Positions 59,872-64,000 of a stretch of DNA of 64,000 nt are shown piece by piece. The notes below the pieces were generated by a model. That model made no database searches and was not told the DNA's origin. It saw only the letters and a program-made list of their open reading frames with translations. The stretch is taken from contig OY744464.1 of assembly GCA_963556145.1 (NCBI GenBank), forward strand, positions 5,518,001-5,582,000, written 5' to 3'. The position numbers and the translations under genes were made by a program. The stretch is from Hygrocybe punicea (Eukaryota > Basidiomycota > Agaricomycetes > Agaricales > Hygrophoraceae). Numbering within the stretch: position 1 is the stretch's first letter; each line of letters opens with the position of its first letter.

Positions 59872-60064
59872 GTTCGTTAGCTGCGAAAGACGGACCAACC
59901 ACACGAAATTGCCCGAAACTAATGAGGAAGTAACCTAGGCAACCAAGCGACGATCTGGGCCCGTAAGCTTGAATTTGAATAGAACTGGAGGCATTTCAGT
60001 CGTAGTGCAGAACAGAATTCCCTTTTATCCTGGCTAGGCCTGACTAGGCCTGACTAGACTGCTC

Positions 60065-62969
60065 ATGCGACTCAAGAAAACCGAAATGGCGGAGACCTGC
60101 GAGTTATTGGAACTTAGGCTAAAGGCCGGCACGCCCTCCGCTAAGCTCGTCAAATTGAGTATCTTGCTTCACAAATCGCCCATGATTTTCTCATTACCAG
60201 AACATGTCGGTGTGGCTTATGTCGACAAACCGAGGGATACCGTTGAACTCAAGAACGAGCCAGACCTTCAAGCTTTCTATGACTTGCCAGAGAACAACCT
60301 TCTCAAGTGATCAACTTGTCGTGCAAAATTTGAAGGTTCCCGACCGTGAGTGCGCTTTCTCCTATTTCACAACGTCTCATCTGCACTCGGCTGTCTACAT
60401 ATCACATTTAACGCACGTCCACTCCCAATCAGTCTCGATCCCTGCATCGTGGTCCATGGAGTCCAACCTTCCTGATGTAATAATGAAGAACTGTAAGCAC
60501 TCAGTAGCAGTCTCCACAATATGTCAATGAATTTTTTGGTTTAGATGGTGTTTTTAAGATATTTTGTTGCATACTTGGGTCTGATCGTCTCTTTCCGGTT
60601 GACATTACTGAAGATCAGACTGTTGGCGACCTGAAGGAGGCGATCAAGAAGAAGAAGGAGCATGAACTTGGTCGCCTTGACGCTGATGCTCTCGACCTCT
60701 GGCAGGTGAGTGAATCCGTTCTACTGCTACCAGTTCCAACCATCGACCTCTACCAGGTTTCTATCCCTGAGGACGAAAATCTCCAGAACAATTTGAGAAA
60801 ATTTGTCCCAGTTCGGGAAGAAGTGTTGAAGTCTTCATGTGAACTGTCGGAAGTCTTCGTCCATCCGCCTGCTCGCAAACACCTTCACATCATTGTGGGA
60901 CTTCCGCCAGCAGGTGAGTTTTATAATTCATTTCCATCGCTGTTTCTGACCTGTCATCTCCATCTACCACGGACCCTCCTTGCTACTGCTGCTCTGACGT
61001 TTCGCTGCCCCTATATATAAACATCTCGTTTTCGGTCTTCCTGTTTTGCTGCATCTCTAATGACACCTTCTGTTGGTTTCGCCGTCTTCTCCTTGCTGCT
61101 GATGTGTCGTTTTGACCTGACCGCAGATCAGCCTAAGTTTACACTTGCTCGTCTTGACTCGTCCAAACCGAGGATGAGAGAGTGGACCGTCAACGGCGTG
61201 ATTCGCGACACTGATATAGCTGGGTGCTACTATTTGGATCCAGCAACGCAACATGCATCCAAGGTTTGTTTGGACGCAACAAGGGATGGCGAATATGTGC
61301 TGCTCTGGGGCGCTCGAGCGTCTGGAAAGTCAACAAGGCTAGTCTCGCTGCGGACAGAGCTAGCGGGGTTGGGCTACCGGGCTTTGTAGTACGTCGTACT
61401 TATGCATCGGTGCCTCCAGACGAATTTTGATTTGCTTTTCATAGAATGCGTTTGAATCGCGGTCGTAAAGTATGTTCTCAAAAGTGATGCTTGGAGATCG
61501 ATAGGCGTAGAACTTCAAGCATCAGCCTCCTACTATCCTTCTCTGCCACCAATATCTCCATCGATATCGTCTCAGACCGATTTCCTCGCCTATTTCCAAA
61601 TGATGGAAGAACGAAACGTTGTTCTCCTCTTCGATGAATTCAGCGAACTGTATCGTGCTCCACCTCATATTCGGGATGAACTTCTTAGGACTTTCCGAGG
61701 TATCAGGAGCCATGCTGTAGGATATGCAATCTGCAGCATTATGGCGGCTGGAACCTTCAGCATCTTGGACTTGATACCGACGGATATCAGGATCTCACCT
61801 TTCAACATCTCTGATCAGGTCGCGAACCCATATTTTTGTCTTAACGAGACGAGGAAACTCTTCTCTTTGTTTGCAAAAGACAATTACATTATAATAGATG
61901 ATGAAGTTGTCGAGGATATATGGTTCAAATCGAATGGGTGTGTTGCTCAGTTTCGCCGGCCTATGGGAGCTGAAAATTCTTTGCAGTCATCCGGGAATGG
62001 TCTGCCTTTGTGGGCGTACGATTTCCAGATACTTGAGATTGCTGCTCGACCACAATTCGAGGACTGTGTCAATTCAAAAGTGGAAACAATTCCCCACAGC
62101 GAAACTACATGGAGAGATCTCTTCGTATCCAACATTCGGTTCCATGATTGATTCGCTCCTTCGGGATGAATATCACGCTGCTGTAGTCCTTCTCCGATCC
62201 GACTTTGCTGGATATCTCGATCTCGTCGAAGTTGCTCCAAGGGATATGGCCCTCGCAACTTTCCTGACATCAGAAGGAGTGTTACTGAAGCCCGACACTT
62301 CGGAGCCATATTTCCGGATGGCTTCACCTCTCTTGGATGGATTAATCCGAGACCTTGTCATTCACACCAAATTTCCCAATGCACCTTCTGTGACTCCCCC
62401 CAGCGCTAAATGTTCTGGCTGTTCTGATCGAATCCCTCAAATTCTTCGACAAGGATCTTATTCGCCTTGCGGCGTCCCGTTCACACAAGAAATCACCAGT
62501 GAAAGTCCCTGGTTCGCCCGACAATCACGTTCCTCGAGAAAGTGCTTACGATACCGAGCTCATGAGAATCCTCTCGAACTGGCTTCAAGTACTATACGGG
62601 TGGACAGTCACTAGTCGATGGCACCTGAAAAATTGTCTGAAGGAGCACAAATACCCCGACATCGTAATCAAGAAGTTGAACCATCCGACTGTTGTTCTGG
62701 AGCTGTTGGCAACTGGAGATCGACATTCCGTCCAGTCGCAGATTGAGAAGACCCCCGAATACATGGCCCTTCTTTCGGCAGACGAGGCGTGGGTCGTTCA
62801 CTTCACCTGCCAAGATCCTTATCCTCCCGTCTGGCCATCTCCTGCAGGGTTGGGGAGAGGAGTAAATGTGGTTCATTTTGCGCATGACTTGAGGGTGCTG
62901 ATGAGCGCACGCTGGCAAGATTGTGCTGGTAATATGGTACAGGTTATCAACACGCCCTTGGAGGTCTGA
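60065..62969 (+). pseudogene. Crinkler-type protein with P-loop NTPase and nuclease-like domain, frame-broken
   Basis: Segments in order: an N-terminal region from 60065; a Crinkler ubiquitin-like header (about 60545-60915: FKIFCCILGSDRLFPVDI, TVGDLKEAIKKKK, ALDLWQ/VSIP, HLHIIV); a P-loop NTPase (61127-62390) with Walker A GARASGKST and Walker B VVLLFDEFSEL; and a C-terminal PD-(D/E)xK-like nuclease part (62530-62969: YPDIVI, then VVLELLATGD, then Q.EKTPEYMAL). This order is known for Crinkler-RHS-type effectors of fungi and oomycetes. Introns at about 60350-60439, 60494-60544, 60705-60756, 60914-61126 and 61936-61981 splice cleanly. Frame breaks are seen near 60300, 61390-61470 and at the six-C run 62396-62401, so this copy looks decayed, unless some breaks are sequence errors. 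Confidence 0.75.
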
Positions 62970-63133
62970 TACGCTTCTTCATCTTCATAACTTCAAAATT
63001 GTACTACTGGCTCAGACTCCCAAGCCGTCTCCGAGAGGAATGCAGTAATTTTAGGATACTTCCGTAACTCAGTCACTCCACATCAAAAATAATTAAAAGT
63101 CCATACTCTTGACTACACAGCCAATTGGTCATA
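62970..63133. other. Short intergenic, no gene seen
   Basis: 3' flank of the Crinkler-type gene. No repeats or open frames of note. Confidence 0.4.
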
Positions 63134-63537
63134 GTGGGTGACTTTCCGTAGGGTATAAATAATCTCAGAAACATTGATTACAACCACAAGTGGTAAGTAG
63201 ACCCTGCCGCCGGATTGCCGCAAAGACCCCGGAAAATAATTTGAGCTCCGACAGCCTAAAACGACAGCATAAACGCAACTTCAAAGAAGGGGTTCGCGAC
63301 CCCATCTTTGGATTAAAACTATTTCTAGTAAACTAGCCGAGATCCTCAGCACTCAAATTTACCCGATGGTGCCTGTGTGCTGCACTCCGATAGTTATCTA
63401 ACCCAAACTCAACATAGAATTGACCAAATAGGATGTTTAAAAGTGTTTGCCCAGCTGACTCAGCACGGGGTTCCAGCTCCGATTGGCACCGCGTTTATTA
63501 CTCGACACATAAATAAGTCTTACGGAAAGTCACCCAG
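63134..63537. mobile_element. Small TIR element (MITE) flanked by TA
   Basis: TGGGTGACTTTCCGTA at 63135-63150 recurs as its exact reverse complement at 63521-63536. TA dinucleotides lie at 63132-63133 and 63538-63539, so a 404-bp element with a TA target duplication fits (Tc1/mariner-type). Internal sequence has no open frame of note. Confidence 0.7.
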
Positions 63538-63656
63538 TACTAGATTAGGGCTATAGACATTTTGGTCAAACATGGGTGCTGTGGCACAAATTCGATCCCA
63601 GATGAATGCTGAGCTGGGGATACTGGATGGTACCTGAGCATTGCTATGGTATTAGT

Positions 63657-63835
63657 TATTGTATTTTATTTTATTTTATCATCAATTTATTGGTTATTGT
63701 GTTTGTGATTTTTAATTTAATTTATCTTATTTTATTGTAAATTTATTTCATGTTTGTGATTTTTATTTTATTTTATCTTATTTTATTGTAAAATTATTTC
63801 CTACAGGGTGAATTTAATTTAATTTAATTTATTTA
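63657..63835. repeat. AT-rich microsatellite (TTTTA/TTTAA units)
   Basis: Runs of TATTTTATTTTATTTTAT and AATTTAATTTAATTTAAT alternate, with two near-identical TTTGTGATTTTTA...TTATTGTAAA segments at about 63700-63800. Confidence 0.85.
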
Positions 63836-63885
63836 TTTTCAATGTATGTTTTGTTTTCCATCAATTTTTGCATTCAATGGTCTGA

Positions 63886-64000
63886 TATTTGTGAGCGAAG
63901 TGAACAAACACCCATGGCGGCTACTGATAACAGAGTTACATGCTTTTTGTGCCACTGATATTTGTTTGCTTCGCTCACAAACACCCATAGCACCTGTCCT
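63886..64000. repeat. Paired short repeats with inverted cores at window edge
   Basis: Two copies share outer parts in direct order (CTGATATTTG at 63881 and 63955; AAACACCCAT(G/A)GC at about 63906 and 63980), while the middle GTGAGCGAAG of the first is CTTCGCTCAC in the second. It continues beyond the window, so the full unit is not visible. Confidence 0.6.

Noticed and set aside
61600..62151. 183-codon continuous frame in the Crinkler-type gene taken as a whole protein
   Set aside because: Its second half is intron read-through and a shifted frame; splicing 61936-61981 gives a better continuation.
63657..63835. Possible replication origin in the AT-rich run
   Set aside because: AT-richness and simple repeats alone do not support an origin; described as a microsatellite.

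Overview
The window looks like chromosomal DNA of a mushroom-forming basidiomycete (Agaricomycetes). Genes are closely packed and cut by many 50-65 base introns. The protein set is eukaryotic and fungal: DUF6593-type small proteins, a KHA1-type antiporter, a neurofibromin/Ira RasGAP, a Crinkler-type effector, and a Helitron helicase relic. No organism can be named from the sequence alone. I assembled gene models by hand by joining open frames at splice sites and checking that the joins restore conserved protein motifs. Exon coordinates are given where I worked them out.

Layout. 1-3000: no convincing gene; a T-poor degenerate repeat at about 700-1560. 3.2-5.7 kb: multi-pass membrane protein (-). 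6.4-6.8 kb: Helitron helicase relic (-). 7.5-8.0 kb: MNT-type nucleotidyltransferase (-). 8.2-9.4 kb: acylglycerol-phosphate acyltransferase (+). 9.8-11.3 kb: glycerophosphodiester phosphodiesterase (+). 11.5-14.7 kb: two disordered proteins, the second tail-anchored. 15.1-18.2 kb: KHA1 cation/proton antiporter (-). 18.7-19.4 kb: BUD31 splicing factor (-). 19.7-21.9 kb: REEP/Yop1-type protein with a long tail (+). 22.0-23.9 kb: transposon island with a 384-bp inverted-repeat foldback and a 727-bp hAT-type element with a perfect 8-bp target duplication. 24.0-25.0 kb: membrane protein (+). 25.8-29.7 kb: mitochondrial cluster of lipoate ligase (-), complex I subunit NDUFA8 (-), a small unknown protein (+) and complex I assembly factor NDUFAF3 (-). 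29.9-30.6 kb: DUF6593 protein (-). 31.1-32.5 kb: EVE-domain THYN1-like protein (-). 33.0-34.3 kb: stomatin/SPFH protein (+). 34.8-37.4 kb: UBP1 deubiquitinase (-). 37.5 kb: intron-containing tRNA. 37.8-40.1 kb: CDC7 kinase (+). 40.3-41.3 kb: AsaB/GA4-desaturase-type oxygenase (+). 41.6-42.3 kb: WBP2-like protein (+). 42.7-52.7 kb: giant neurofibromin/Ira RasGAP (-). 54.0-57.0 kb: three-RRM Nam8/TIA-1-like protein (+). 57.5-59.9 kb: DUF4140/DUF4139 protein (-). 60.1-63.0 kb: Crinkler/P-loop NTPase/nuclease gene with apparent reading-frame breaks (+). 63.1-64.0 kb: a small TIR element, AT-rich microsatellite and short repeats.

Most genes are unrelated housekeeping genes. Two links stand out. 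The lipoate ligase, NDUFA8 and NDUFAF3 all serve mitochondrial respiration and sit within 4 kb. Splicing is the other theme: one candidate AT-AC intron, two GC-AG introns, several stop-free introns of 3n length, micro-exons and a start codon alone on its exon. The most unusual items are the AT-AC intron, the MNT nucleotidyltransferase of prokaryotic type, the Crinkler NTPase-nuclease, and the two well-bounded transposon structures.
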